Shown here one piece after another: positions 51,510 to 60,325 of a DNA stretch of 64,000 nt; position 1 is the stretch's first letter; every line of letters begins with the position of its first letter. Under the pieces are notes generated by a model that saw only the letters and a program-made list of their open reading frames with translations, made no database searches and was not told the DNA's origin. The stretch is from Silvibacterium acidisoli. Its GTDB lineage: Bacteria > Acidobacteriota > Terriglobia > Terriglobales > Acidobacteriaceae. The stretch spans positions 2,542,001-2,606,000 of the forward strand of contig CP085323.1 of the NCBI GenBank assembly GCA_022870745.1, read 5' to 3'. A program made the position numbers and the translations under genes.

Positions 51510-52691
51510 ATGTACGGACGCTTCCAGCAGCACGCAGCCGACAAGCTGAAAGAGATCGCCGCAGCCGGGCTACGCAAGGACGAGCGCGTCATCGAAGGAC
51601 CGCAGCAGGCGGAGATCGAAGTCGCAGGCGGCAAGACGCTTAATCTTTGCGCGAATAACTATCTCGGTCTCGCGAATCATCCCGAGATTGTGAAGGCCGC
51701 GCAGTGGGCTCTCGACGAATGGGGCTATGGACTCGCCAGCGTGCGCTTCATCTGCGGCACGCAGGCGATTCACAAAGAGCTTGAGGCTAAGATCAGCAAG
51801 TTCCTCGGCACCGAGGACACGATCCTTTACGGCTCCTGCTTCGACGCGAACGGCGGTCTCTTCGAGACGCTGCTTGAGGCCGAAGATGCCGTCATCTCCG
51901 ATGAATTGAACCACGCCAGCATCATCGACGGCGTTCGCCTCTGCAAGGCCAGCCGCTTCCGCTACAAGAACGGCGACATGGCCGACCTTGAAGCAAAGCT
52001 GAAAGAAGCAGCCGGCGCACGTTTTCGCCTGATCGCGACCGATGGCGTCTTCTCGATGGATGGCTACATCGCAAGGCTCGATAAGATCTGCGATCTGGCC
52101 GAGAAGTACGACGCGATGGTGATGGTCGACGACTCGCACGCGGTGGGCTTTGTCGGCACGCACGGACGCGGCACGCCCGAGTATTGCGGCGTCGAAGGCC
52201 GCATCGACATCATCACCGGCACGCTGGGTAAGGCGCTGGGCGGCGCCAGCGGCGGCTACACCAGCGGACGCAAGGAGATCATCGATCTTCTCCGTCAGCG
52301 CTCGCGGCCCTATCTGTTTTCGAACTCGCTGGCGCCGACCATCGCAGCGGCCTCGATGAAGGTCCTGGAGCTCGTCGCCGAGTCGAACGAGTTGCGCGAC
52401 ACACTGCGTGCCAACACGCAGTACTTCCGCGAAGCCATGACCGCCAACGGCTTCAACATCCTGCCCGGCGAGCATCCCATCGTCCCGGTCATGCTGGGCG
52501 ACGCGCAGCTTGCCGTGAAGATGGCGCAGATCCTGCTCGGCAAGGGAATCTACGTGATCCCGTTCTCGTTCCCGGTTGTGCCGCACGGCAAGGCGCGCAT
52601 TCGCACGCAGATCTCCGCGGCGCATACGCGCGAGGAGCTGGAGTTTGCGGTCAAGGCCTTCGCGGAAGCGAAGACCGAGATGGGAATCTAG
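51510..52691 (+). CDS. kbl: 2-Amino-3-ketobutyrate CoA ligase (glycine C-acetyltransferase)
   Basis: This 393-residue PLP enzyme of the alpha-oxoamine synthase family cleaves 2-amino-3-oxobutyrate with CoA to glycine and acetyl-CoA. Family features are [40 protein letters not shown], the PLP-binding [20 protein letters not shown] and the Schiff-base lysine in [18 protein letters not shown]. The C-terminal [20 protein letters not shown] follows. The ATG at 51510, seven bases after GGAG, gives the standard length; a longer opening reaches back into tdh in another frame and is not used. It is co-transcribed with tdh. Confidence 0.96.
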   Translation: MYGRFQQHAADKLKEIAAAGLRKDERVIEGPQQAEIEVAGGKTLNLCANNYLGLANHPEIVKAAQWALDEWGYGLASVRFICGTQAIHKELEAKISKFLGTEDTILYGSCFDANGGLFETLLEAEDAVISDELNHASIIDGVRLCKASRFRYKNGDMADLEAKLKEAAGARFRLIATDGVFSMDGYIARLDKICDLAEKYDAMVMVDDSHAVGFVGTHGRGTPEYCGVEGRIDIITGTLGKALGGASGGYTSGRKEIIDLLRQRSRPYLFSNSLAPTIAAASMKVLELVAESNELRDTLRANTQYFREAMTANGFNILPGEHPIVPVMLGDAQLAVKMAQILLGKGIYVIPFSFPVVPHGKARIRTQISAAHTREELEFAVKAFAEAKTEMGI

Positions 52692-52723
52692 CCTAATCCA
52701 AGGGTTGTGATCCCCTCTTAGAA

Positions 52724-52805
52724 TTGTCATCCCGAACGCAGTGAGGGATCTGCACTTTTCGCCCGAGAGGCAAAAGCAGATCCCTCACTGCGTTCGGGAT
52801 GACAA
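52724..52805. repeat. 82-nt inverted-repeat element between convergent genes
   Basis: Arms of 30 bases (52724-52753 and 52776-52805) are exact inverted copies around a 22-base loop, which itself contains a weaker TTTTCGCC/GGCAAAA stem. The arm contains TCATCCCGAACGCAGTGAGG, a motif type known as an abundant intergenic repeat in many acidobacterial and other genomes (family knowledge; no second copy is in this window). No transposase is present. Lying between the ends of kbl and the transporter gene, it could also terminate both transcripts. Confidence 0.8.
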
Positions 52806-52830
52806 CTTTGAAGCTATAGCCAGGCACGGG

Positions 52831-54102
52831 CTAAGACTGAGCGGCAGCGACTTCCTTCACCTTGTAGCCGCTCATCGCGAAGTACAGCACCACGGCATAG
52901 CAGACCATAGGCACCAGAAAAGCCATGCGGATGTTGGTCGCATCGGAGATGAGCCCCATCAGCGGTGGAAAGATCGCGCCGCCGATGATCGACATCACCA
53001 GCAGCGAAGCGCCGCGCTTGGTGAAAGGGCCAAGGTGGCGGATGCTGAGGGCGAAGATCGTGGGGAACATGATCGAATGGAAGAAGCCCAGCAGCACAAT
53101 GCCGATCAGCGCGATCTCCCCATGCGCAAACAGCACCAGCGCACCTGAGCCGAGACAGCCTATCGCGAAAGACATCAACATCGACGGCGGCTGGATGCGC
53201 TTCATCAGCGCCGCGCCGCCGAAGCGGCCGATCATGAACGCGATCAGGTGCGCCTTGAGATAGTTCGCCGCATGCGCATCGCTCGTGCCCGGATAGGTGT
53301 GCTCGACGAAGCGAATCACAAAACTCGCCACACCCACCTGCGCTCCGATGTAAAAGAACTGCGCCATTACTCCCTTGAGCAGGTGCGGAAAAGCGCGCAC
53401 GCCGGGAAAGCTGGCCGCGTCGCCTTCGAGTTTGCCTTCCTCCGTCTTCTCTTCTGAAATGACAGGCAGTTTGGCTTTTAAGATGAGCAGCGCCATCGCC
53501 ACGAAGACGGCCACGATCACCATGTATGGCCCGCGCACCACGTCCGCGGATTCGCCCTGCGCGCGTACCCGCGACAGAATGAAGATCGATCCGATAAACG
53601 GCGTGACCACCGCGCCGACCGCGTTGAACGATTGCGCGACGACCAGCCTCTGCTCAGAAGATTGCGCTGGTCCAAGAAAAGTGACGTAAGGGTTCGCCGA
53701 GACCTCGAGGAACGACTGTCCGCAGGCCATGATGAACAGCCCGGTGAGGAAGATCCAGTAGAGATGCACGGTGGCCGCGGGGATAAAAAGAAAAGCTCCG
53801 GCAGCGCAGATCAGCAGGCCGCAGACGATGCCGCGCTGGTAGCCGATCTTCTCCATGAGCCTGCCCGCCGGCCAGGCGGCGAGAAAGTATCCGCCAAAAA
53901 ACGCAAGCTGCACGAAGGACGATTCGAAGTCGGTGAGGCGAAAGGCACGCTTGAGGTGCGGAATCAGGACATCATTCAGGTTGACGCCGATGGCCCACAG
54001 AAAAAACAGGCTGACGATCAGGCAAAAGGGAACGAGGTACTGGCGGTTGGTGAGTGGTCCGCCGCTCTGTTGCGAGCCGGATGAAACGCGCGCGATTTCC
54101 AT
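52831..54102 (-). CDS. FucP-type major facilitator sugar transporter
   Basis: This 423-residue MFS permease has 12 predicted helices. FucP/glucose-galactose-porter signatures are present: FFLWAIGVNLNDVLIPHLKR in helix 1, FESSFVQLAFFGGYFLAAWP with AGRLMEKIGYQRG, GQSFLEVSANPYVTFLG and VAQSFNAVGAVVTPFIGSIF. The second half starts MAQFFYIGAQVGVASFVIRF and includes FHSIMFPTIFALSIRHLGPF. Members co-transport protons with L-fucose, glucose, galactose or N-acetylglucosamine; the substrate here is uncertain. It lies 57 bases after the D-serine dehydratase-like gene on the same strand, so an operon with amino-acid rather than sugar catabolism is possible. Confidence 0.88.
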   Translation of the reverse strand: MEIARVSSGSQQSGGPLTNRQYLVPFCLIVSLFFLWAIGVNLNDVLIPHLKRAFRLTDFESSFVQLAFFGGYFLAAWPAGRLMEKIGYQRGIVCGLLICAAGAFLFIPAATVHLYWIFLTGLFIMACGQSFLEVSANPYVTFLGPAQSSEQRLVVAQSFNAVGAVVTPFIGSIFILSRVRAQGESADVVRGPYMVIVAVFVAMALLILKAKLPVISEEKTEEGKLEGDAASFPGVRAFPHLLKGVMAQFFYIGAQVGVASFVIRFVEHTYPGTSDAHAANYLKAHLIAFMIGRFGGAALMKRIQPPSMLMSFAIGCLGSGALVLFAHGEIALIGIVLLGFFHSIMFPTIFALSIRHLGPFTKRGASLLVMSIIGGAIFPPLMGLISDATNIRMAFLVPMVCYAVVLYFAMSGYKVKEVAAAQS

Positions 54103-54159
54103 CGAGAGAAACGATCTCCGCTGAGTAAAACTGTTTTGGCGCCTCGGACAGAATACTCT

Positions 54160-55404
54160 TTAGAAGAAGGTCTGCATCAGGTCCACGATCTGGTAGCTGT
54201 CATCCACCACCGCCAGCCACCGCCATTTGTCGAAGGTGAGGCAGGGGTGGGAGATATCGAAGGCCAGCATGTCGCCCACGCGCAGGCCGTCGCCCGCGGT
54301 GATCTTCATAAAGGCGTGCTGGTCCATCATCTTGGTCACTTCCCATTGTGAAGACGCAGGCTGCGGCGCAGCGCTGCCCGGGCGATAGTGCAACGCGGGA
54401 AGCGGCAGTCCGGCATCGAAGGCCGCATCGCGCTTGCCCATGGCGATGATCGCTTTTTCTGGTTCGGGAATCGACTGCACATAGGCCCAGATCTGCAATG
54501 CCGGCTTCAGGCTGGAGTGCATCTTTTTCGCTATGGGATTGCGCTCCAGAATCTTCTGCTGGCTGGTCTTGTAGACGCCGACATCATGCGTCAGGTAGCA
54601 GCCGGGACGGAGAACGATTTCCGCTTTGTCACGAAGATCCACCGCAGAAAATTCCTCGGCCACAATGTCATACCAGGCAGAACCAGCCCCGGTCAGGATG
54701 GGGCGTTCGCGATCAAAGAGTTTTTTTGCAAGGAGATCGTTTGTAACCGTCACGGCGCGCTGGCAATAAGCGCGGACGGCATCGTCGCTGTCAAGCAGGC
54801 CTTCGTAAATCTCCACGCCGCACAATGCGATGCTGTCCTTGTGCGCGGCAATGGCGTCGAGGACGGCCTGCGCCTGCTCCTCGTTGCGAACACCCGTCCG
54901 GCCGCCTTCGACCCCCAGCTCCAGCAGGACATTTAAACGAAGCTTGCGCTCTCCAAAGAACGCTGCAAGCTGCTCGACCAGAATGGGAGAGTCGACGAGG
55001 CAGAAGAACTCAAATTCAGGGTCGGCAAGCAGGCGGGCAATCAGTGCCATGTTCTGTTTGCCGACTAGCTGGTTCGCCAGCAGTACGCGGCGCACACCGT
55101 GCTCGTAGGCGACCGCCGTCTGCTGTGCGGTCGCAAGCGTAATGCCCCATGCCCCTGTCCTGAGCTGCAGCCTGAAGAGCGCCGGCGTCATGGTCGTCTT
55201 GCCATGGGGCGCCAGCTGCACGCCGTAGGCAGCGATAAATTGCTGCATCCAGGCTGCATTGTGCAGCAGATTCGCCTGAGAAAGCACCGCCGCCGGCAGG
55301 TTCAGGTCTTCGCGGAGCAGGTTCCAGCTGAGAGCTTTCACATCGCTGGCGCTGGCCGGGGACGCGAACTTTGCAAGTGCTTTTTCAAGGGAGCTGATTG
55401 GCAT
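54160..55404 (-). CDS. D-serine dehydratase-like PLP/zinc enzyme (DSD1 family)
   Basis: This 414-residue fold-type III PLP enzyme has an N-terminal alanine-racemase-like barrel with the Schiff-base lysine in QLAPHGKTTMTPALFRLQ, then RRVLLANQLVG, VLLELGVEGGRTGV and GAGSAWYDIVAEEF. The C-terminal D-ser_dehydrat domain (~290-410) carries the HxC zinc pair of eukaryotic DSD enzymes as His386-Pro-Cys388 in DISHPCLTFDKW. Relatives deaminate D-serine, D-threonine or D-threo-3-hydroxyaspartate to an oxoacid and ammonia via an enamine. It is divergent from a D-aminoacylase-RidA-GntP operon, which supports a D-amino-acid role. The exact substrate is not determined. Confidence 0.86.
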   Translation of the reverse strand: MPISSLEKALAKFASPASASDVKALSWNLLREDLNLPAAVLSQANLLHNAAWMQQFIAAYGVQLAPHGKTTMTPALFRLQLRTGAWGITLATAQQTAVAYEHGVRRVLLANQLVGKQNMALIARLLADPEFEFFCLVDSPILVEQLAAFFGERKLRLNVLLELGVEGGRTGVRNEEQAQAVLDAIAAHKDSIALCGVEIYEGLLDSDDAVRAYCQRAVTVTNDLLAKKLFDRERPILTGAGSAWYDIVAEEFSAVDLRDKAEIVLRPGCYLTHDVGVYKTSQQKILERNPIAKKMHSSLKPALQIWAYVQSIPEPEKAIIAMGKRDAAFDAGLPLPALHYRPGSAAPQPASSQWEVTKMMDQHAFMKITAGDGLRVGDMLAFDISHPCLTFDKWRWLAVVDDSYQIVDLMQTFF

Positions 55405-55512
55405 GAAAGGACAGCTTTCCTGCGCTTGTAGCGCACACAGCCACTATACCGAATCGCGAGGCCACGCCTCGACGCCGGCCGAGGGCGCGTTTATTGTGGA
55501 AGAAAGAAAAAT
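55405..55512. promoter_or_regulatory. Divergent promoter region of the D-amino-acid module
   Basis: This 108-base spacer contains ACTATA at 55443-55448, which on the minus strand reads TATAGT (5/6 match to -10) about 40 bases before the dehydratase-like gene. It also contains a hairpin CGAGGC-CAC-GCCTCG (55457-55471). The deacylase ribosome-binding site GGAAGAAAG is at the right end. Shared control of both arms by one regulator is plausible, but no regulator gene lies nearby. Confidence 0.45.
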
Positions 55513-56970
55513 ATGTCCTCCTGCGACACAATTCTTCGCAATGTCCGATTGATTGACGGAAGCGGCGCCGAGCCGGAAGAGGCCGATGTCGCCATTGTTG
55601 GCGACCGCATTCATTCCATCGGGCGACTGCACGATCTTGCTGCGAAGAATGTCATCGACGGCAAAGGGCTCGCGCTCGCTCCCGGCTTTATCGATGTCCA
55701 CACGCACGACGACACGAACGTGATCCGCACACCGCAGATGCTGCCCAAGCTCTCGCAGGGCGTCACCACGGTGATCGTGGGCAACTGCGGCATCAGTGCT
55801 TCGCCGGTTACGCTTGCGGGCGATCCGCCCGACCCCATGAACCTGCTCGGCAAGGCGGAAGATTTTCACTACCCGGCTTTCGCGGATTACGTAGCGGCCA
55901 TCGCCGAAGCGAAGCCGTCGGTAAACGTCGCCGCGCTCATCGGGCACACGGCGTTGCGCAACAATCACATGGATCGCCTCGATCGCGTGGCGACTCCGGA
56001 AGAAATCGCCGCCATGCGAGCGCAGTTGCAGGAAGCCCTCGACCATGGAGCGCTCGGGCTCAGCTCCGGCCTGGCCTATCTGTCAGCGATATCGGCAACG
56101 ACCGAAGAAGTCATCGAGCTGGCGCGCCCGCTGGCCGCATCCGGCGCCATCTACACGACGCACATGCGCACCGAGACAGAAGCCATTCTTGACGCCATGC
56201 GCGAGGCCTTTCGCATCGGCAACGAGTCGAGCGTTCCGGTGGTGATCTCGCACCTCAAGTGTGCAGGCATCGACAACTGGGGACGCAGCGGCGAGGTGCT
56301 GGCGCTGCTCGAGTCGGCCCGCGAATCGCAATCGGTGAACTGCGATTGTTATCCCTACGCCGCCGGATCGAGCACGCTCGACCTGCGCCAGATCGACGAG
56401 CGCGTCGAGGTCATGGTGACATGGAGCGTGCCGCATCCCGAGATGGCCGGGCGCACCGTCGCCGACATCGCCAATGCATGGGGCGTCGAACAGCTCGAGG
56501 CCGCGCGACGGCTGCAGCCCGCCGGCGCGATCTATCACAGCATCTCCGAAGAGGACATGCGCCGCATCCTGCAGCACGAGGCGACGATGATCGGGTCGGA
56601 CGGACTGCCGAACGATCCGCTGCCGCATCCGCGTCTGTGGGGAACCTTCCCGCGCGTGCTCGGCCGTTACAGCCGCGAGCTGAAGTTGTTTCCGCTGGCC
56701 ACGGCAGTGCACAAGATGACGGGCCTGCCCGCGCGCCGCTTCGGCATCGCACAGCGAGGCCTGCTGCGTGAAGGATATTTCGCAGACATGGTGCTCTTCG
56801 ATCCTGCCCAGATCGAAGACATGGCTACATTTACCGAGCCGGTCCAGCGGGCACGCGGCATCGCCGGCGTCTGGGTCAACGGAGTGTTGTCGTACAAAGG
56901 TACAGAGCCGACAGGGCAACGCGGCGGAAGATTCCTGCCAAGGCAGAAGATGGAGAGCGTACAGCAATGA
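55513..56970 (+). CDS. N-acyl-D-amino-acid deacylase (D-aminoacylase)
   Basis: This 485-residue amidohydrolase begins with a small beta domain (CDTILRNVRLIDGSGAEPEE). The metal-binding barrel has LAPGFIDVHTHDDTNVIRTP, the Cys ligand characteristic of D-aminoacylases in TVIVGNCGISASPV, and ALGLSSGLAYL. His ligands lie in TTHMRTETEAIL and VVISHLKCAGIDNWGR, and the catalytic Asp in IGSDGLPNDPLPHPRLWGTF. The C-terminus restores the beta domain (GIAGVWVNGVLSYKGTEP). It hydrolyses N-acyl-D-amino acids to a free D-amino acid and carboxylate. The signal peptide is absent, so it is cytosolic. It overlaps ridA by four bases (ATGA). Confidence 0.93.
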   Translation: MSSCDTILRNVRLIDGSGAEPEEADVAIVGDRIHSIGRLHDLAAKNVIDGKGLALAPGFIDVHTHDDTNVIRTPQMLPKLSQGVTTVIVGNCGISASPVTLAGDPPDPMNLLGKAEDFHYPAFADYVAAIAEAKPSVNVAALIGHTALRNNHMDRLDRVATPEEIAAMRAQLQEALDHGALGLSSGLAYLSAISATTEEVIELARPLAASGAIYTTHMRTETEAILDAMREAFRIGNESSVPVVISHLKCAGIDNWGRSGEVLALLESARESQSVNCDCYPYAAGSSTLDLRQIDERVEVMVTWSVPHPEMAGRTVADIANAWGVEQLEAARRLQPAGAIYHSISEEDMRRILQHEATMIGSDGLPNDPLPHPRLWGTFPRVLGRYSRELKLFPLATAVHKMTGLPARRFGIAQRGLLREGYFADMVLFDPAQIEDMATFTEPVQRARGIAGVWVNGVLSYKGTEPTGQRGGRFLPRQKMESVQQ

Positions 56971-57362
56971 GCATCAAGCGTTATGGAGTCGAAGGCGGCA
57001 AGGGAACCGGCGGGCAGCACCTGCCCTTTGCGCGTGCTGTGGAAGCCGACGGATGGCTTTACGTCTCGGGACAGGTCGCCATGGTCAAGGGCGAAGTCGT
57101 CGAGGGCAACATAGTCACGCAGTCTCACCAGGCGATCAAGAACCTGCTCGCCATCCTCGAAGAAGCCGGTTACGGAACCGAGCACGTTGTCCGCTGCGGG
57201 GTCTGGCTCGACGACCCGCGCGACTTCCAGTCCTTCAACGGAGTCTTCAAGCAGTACTTCGGCGAGAATCCCCCTGCGCGTGCCTGCGTGGTTTCGAGTA
57301 TGGTGGTGGATTGCAAGGTAGAGATCGACTGCGTCGCTTATAAAGCTCCGAAAGCCTCCTAG
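56967..57362 (+). CDS. RidA-family enamine/imine deaminase
   Basis: This 131-residue YjgF/YER057c/UK114 fold protein has HLPFARAVEADGWLYVSGQV at the N-terminus and HQAIKNLLAILEEAGYGTEH in the middle. It ends NPPARACVVSSMVVDCKVEI, whose arginine (residue ~111, PARACV) matches the catalytic Arg105 of RidA. RidA proteins hydrolyse 2-aminoacrylate and related imines released by PLP dehydratases, preventing enzyme damage. Here it overlaps the D-aminoacylase gene by four bases and sits opposite the D-serine dehydratase-like gene. Both suit a detoxifying role in D-amino-acid breakdown. Confidence 0.93.
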   Translation: MSIKRYGVEGGKGTGGQHLPFARAVEADGWLYVSGQVAMVKGEVVEGNIVTQSHQAIKNLLAILEEAGYGTEHVVRCGVWLDDPRDFQSFNGVFKQYFGENPPARACVVSSMVVDCKVEIDCVAYKAPKAS

Positions 57363-57410
57363 TCGCTACGTCCAGATAACAACTTCACAGGAATCGGTGG
57401 ATCAGCGTAG

Positions 57411-58757
57411 ATGATCGATCATCACAGCATTTTTCTGCTCGCCGCAGCGGCCGCCTCGGTGGTAGCGCTGATTGCGCTGATTGCCGTCTTCAAGCTCAAC
57501 CCCTTTATCACGCTGCTGCTCTGCTCGCTCGGCCTTGCCATCGCCACGGACATGCCCATGTCGATGATCGTCAAGTCCTTCGAGACCGGCGTGGGCGGAA
57601 CGCTCGGCCACATCGCCATCGTGGTTGGCCTGGGCACGATGCTGGGCAAGATGATGGCCGAGTCCGGAGGCGCTGACCGCATTGCGCTCACGCTGATTCG
57701 CATCGCGGGCGAAAAGCACCTGCCCTGGGCGATGGTCGCCATTGGATTTCTAGTGGGCCTGCCCGTCTTCTTTGAGGTGGGCTTCGTTCTACTCGTTCCC
57801 ATCGCGTTTACGGTGGCGCGGCGGACGAACTCGTCGCTCATCCGTGTCGGCCTGCCCATGGTTGCCGGGCTTTCCGTGGTGCATGGCCTGATGCCGCCGC
57901 ATCCCGCTGCCATGCTGGCGGTGACTACCTACGGAGCGGACGTGGGCCGGACGATCTTCTACGGCCTGATCGTCGGCATTCCCGCCGCGATCCTCGCCGG
58001 CCCGCTCTTTACGAAGATTATCGAGCCGCATGTTCATCTGCCCGCAGAGAACCCCATCGCCGAGCAGTTCACGGATCGCGAAGAGCGGCAGGACATGCCG
58101 GGGTTCTGGGTTGTCGTGATGACCATCCTGCTGCCCGTGTTCCTGATGCTGATCGGCAGCTGGGCCGATGCGCTGACAACTCCCAGGACGCCTCTGAATA
58201 ACGTCCTGCACCTGCTCGGCAATGCGGATATTTCGCTCGCCGTCGGAGTCTTGGTCAGCTTCGTCGTTCTCGGCAAGATGCGCGGCTTTTCGAAGGAGCA
58301 GATTCTCCGCTTCTCGAATGAGTGTCTCGCGCCCACTGCCTCGATTACATTGCTGGTTGGCGCTGGCGGAGGCTTTGGCCGCATCCTGCAGGACAGTGGC
58401 GTCTCACAGGCGATTGTCAGCTACTCGGTGAATGCGCATGTACCGCTGCTGGTGCTGGCATGGCTGGCGGCTGCGATGATCCGGCTGGCAACGGGCTCGG
58501 CTACGGTCGCCATGACGACCGCCGCTGGCATCGTCGCTCCGATCGCAGCCCACACCGCGGGCGCGCGGCCCGAGCTGCTGGCCCTGGCAACCGGAGCCGG
58601 CTCGCTGGTCTTTTCTCACGTCAATGATGGAGGCTTCTGGCTCGTCAAGGAGTACTTCAACATGAGCGTGCCGGAGACCATGAAAACCTGGTCGATTCTC
58701 GAGACCATTATTTCGGTCGCAGGACTGCTGTTTACGCTCGGGCTATCGCTCGCCTAA
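57411..58757 (+). CDS. GntP-family permease (possible D-amino-acid or gluconate transporter)
   Basis: This 448-residue, ~12-helix transporter belongs to the GntP/DsdX family. Motifs are FKLNPFITLLLCSLGLAIA, SFETGVGGTLGHIAIVVGLG with TMLGKMMAESGGADRIALTL, GLPVFFEVGFVLLVPIAFTV, GLPMVAGLSVVHGLMPPHPA and VFSHVNDGGFWLVKEYF. Members import gluconate, D-serine (DsdX), D-glycerate or related hydroxy acids. The operon neighbours (D-aminoacylase, RidA) favour a D-amino acid or N-acyl derivative here, but this is inference. It starts 48 bases after ridA with GGTGGA upstream, and overlaps the convergent heme A synthase gene by four bases. Confidence 0.9.
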   Translation: MIDHHSIFLLAAAAASVVALIALIAVFKLNPFITLLLCSLGLAIATDMPMSMIVKSFETGVGGTLGHIAIVVGLGTMLGKMMAESGGADRIALTLIRIAGEKHLPWAMVAIGFLVGLPVFFEVGFVLLVPIAFTVARRTNSSLIRVGLPMVAGLSVVHGLMPPHPAAMLAVTTYGADVGRTIFYGLIVGIPAAILAGPLFTKIIEPHVHLPAENPIAEQFTDREERQDMPGFWVVVMTILLPVFLMLIGSWADALTTPRTPLNNVLHLLGNADISLAVGVLVSFVVLGKMRGFSKEQILRFSNECLAPTASITLLVGAGGGFGRILQDSGVSQAIVSYSVNAHVPLLVLAWLAAAMIRLATGSATVAMTTAAGIVAPIAAHTAGARPELLALATGAGSLVFSHVNDGGFWLVKEYFNMSVPETMKTWSILETIISVAGLLFTLGLSLA

Positions 58758-59743
58758 GCAGCGCAGGAGTTGGCGGCACAGCCGATCGGGCGAAGGCAAA
58801 GACGCGCCGAGAGCACGACGACCGCAATCCAGAGCAGATCCGCGCCCAGCAAATGCAGAATCTGCATCCACGTGGGCGTGAGCAGAACCACATCAGCAAC
58901 GCCCAGCGCGTACTGCAATCCGAGCAGGAAGATGACGGACAGGGAGAGCCTCTGATTCGCCTGCGTCCGCAGACCGTTGGCAACCAGCCATAGCAGGAAA
59001 ATTCCGGCAATGAAGCTCGATGCCGGATGAATCCAGCGCAGGCGGATGAGCCAGCTCACGTGTCCGGCCGTCTGGCCAAAGTCCTGCAGCAGGGCTTCGC
59101 GCAGGCTTGTTGCGGGGAAGAGAGTGTCGCCCAGAGCGGCCAAAGATCCGGCCACGCCAACAAAGAGCAGGCAGATCACACCAGTCAGGGCTACTTTGGA
59201 TGATCGCAGTTCCACGCTGCCACGCATAAATCCAGCGCGCCGAGAGAGAAAGTGCCCGGTAAGCGTAAGCGCTCCGAGCAGCAGCAGGGTATTGGTGAAG
59301 TGCAGCGCGAGGTAAACGCCGCGGGAAGCCGACTGGTCGTGAGCGGTCTTGCCCAGCAGCACCAGCAGGGCGCCCAGCAGCGCTTCGTTCAGTATCAGGA
59401 TCAGCGAAGCGACGACGGCAGCCCGCGCGATGTGTCCCTTGATCGTCCTGCGGAAGACCCAGAAGACCAGCGCGACGACGGCAATCAATGCGATGCCGCT
59501 GATGCTGCGGTGCGTGAATTCGATGAGAGTCGCGAGAGTCGGATGGTGCTGTACAACCGTCCCGTTGCAGAGCGGCCAGTGGTCTCCGCAGCCTGCGCCG
59601 GACCCGGTCGAGCGGACGGCTGCGCCTTCGAGCACAACGGCGACATTGCAGCCGAGCACTCCCCAGGCAAAGCGCCGCAGCGCCGAGGATGGTGGTTGAA
59701 GGTTGGCAGAAGCCGCGAAAACGGGCTCGGTGACGGTATTCAC
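58754..59743 (-). CDS. ctaA: Heme A synthase (CtaA/Cox15)
   Basis: This 329-residue polytopic protein converts heme O to heme A for aa3-type cytochrome oxidase. It has eight helices in two halves. The first loop carries GAAVRSTGSGAGCGDHWPLC with the Cys pair typical of this class. Heme-ligand histidines lie in IEFTHRSISGIALI, LALHFTNTLLL, RLRWIHPASSFIAG and MQILHLLGADLLW. ARG/ASRGVYLALH precedes helix 4. It stands alone, convergent with the GntP gene by four bases, and no oxidase genes are visible. Its presence implies an aerobic heme-A oxidase elsewhere in the genome. Confidence 0.92.
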   Translation of the reverse strand: MNTVTEPVFAASANLQPPSSALRRFAWGVLGCNVAVVLEGAAVRSTGSGAGCGDHWPLCNGTVVQHHPTLATLIEFTHRSISGIALIAVVALVFWVFRRTIKGHIARAAVVASLILILNEALLGALLVLLGKTAHDQSASRGVYLALHFTNTLLLLGALTLTGHFLSRRAGFMRGSVELRSSKVALTGVICLLFVGVAGSLAALGDTLFPATSLREALLQDFGQTAGHVSWLIRLRWIHPASSFIAGIFLLWLVANGLRTQANQRLSLSVIFLLGLQYALGVADVVLLTPTWMQILHLLGADLLWIAVVVLSARLCLRPIGCAANSCAA

Positions 59744-59824
59744 GCCGATGCTCCCTCTCTTGTTTGATTTTAATCCCTGGATAGCGCAACCTATTGGTCT
59801 GAAAGGGAATCACTGTCTAAACGT

Positions 59825-60292
59825 ATGAAAAACTCACGCTTTCTCTCTATCCTTCTGGCTTCCACGCTGCTGTGTGGGGCCGGTATGACTGTTTCGGCCC
59901 AGGATTCCACCGCCAAACAGGATATGAAGAACGCCGGGACCGACACCAAGGACGCCGCCAAGTCCACCGGAAACGGTGTGAAGACCGGTACCAAGAAGGC
60001 CTATCACAAGACCAAGAAGACGACGAAGAAGGCCGGCACCAAGACCAAGAACGGCACCGAAAAGGCCTACGACAAGACGAAGGAAGGCACCACCAAGGGT
60101 TACGACAAGACCAAGGAAGGAACCCAGAAGGCCTTCAATAAGACCAAGGAAGGCACGGAGCATGTCTTCGCGCCCAACAAGGAAGCCGGAAGCAAGGCGA
60201 AGGACTCGGCTGCTGAAGCCAAGACCAAGACCAAGGATACGACCAAGGAAGTTGACCAGAAGGCTACGGACGAAACCACCCATCCGCAGTAA
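59825..60292 (+). CDS. Secreted Lys/Thr-rich protein with LEA-like 11-residue repeats
   Basis: This 155-residue protein has a clear signal peptide (MKNSRFLSILLASTLLCGAG, cleavage near VSAQ). The mature part is ~25% Lys with abundant Thr, Gly, Asp and Glu and no hydrophobic core. Residues 80-112 are three 11-mers, KAYDKTKEGTT, KGYDKTKEGTQ and KAFNKTKEGTE, preceded by degenerate copies (KKAYHKTKKTT). The 11-residue periodicity and composition resemble group 3 LEA proteins, which fold into amphipathic helices on drying. A histone-H1-like or DNA-binding protein has similar composition, but the signal peptide argues for the periplasm. It is a stand-alone gene, with no ribosome-binding site seen. 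Confidence 0.75.
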   Translation: MKNSRFLSILLASTLLCGAGMTVSAQDSTAKQDMKNAGTDTKDAAKSTGNGVKTGTKKAYHKTKKTTKKAGTKTKNGTEKAYDKTKEGTTKGYDKTKEGTQKAFNKTKEGTEHVFAPNKEAGSKAKDSAAEAKTKTKDTTKEVDQKATDETTHPQ

Positions 60293-60325
60293 GACCAAAC
60301 CATCTATCCACAGTACTTCGATGTC

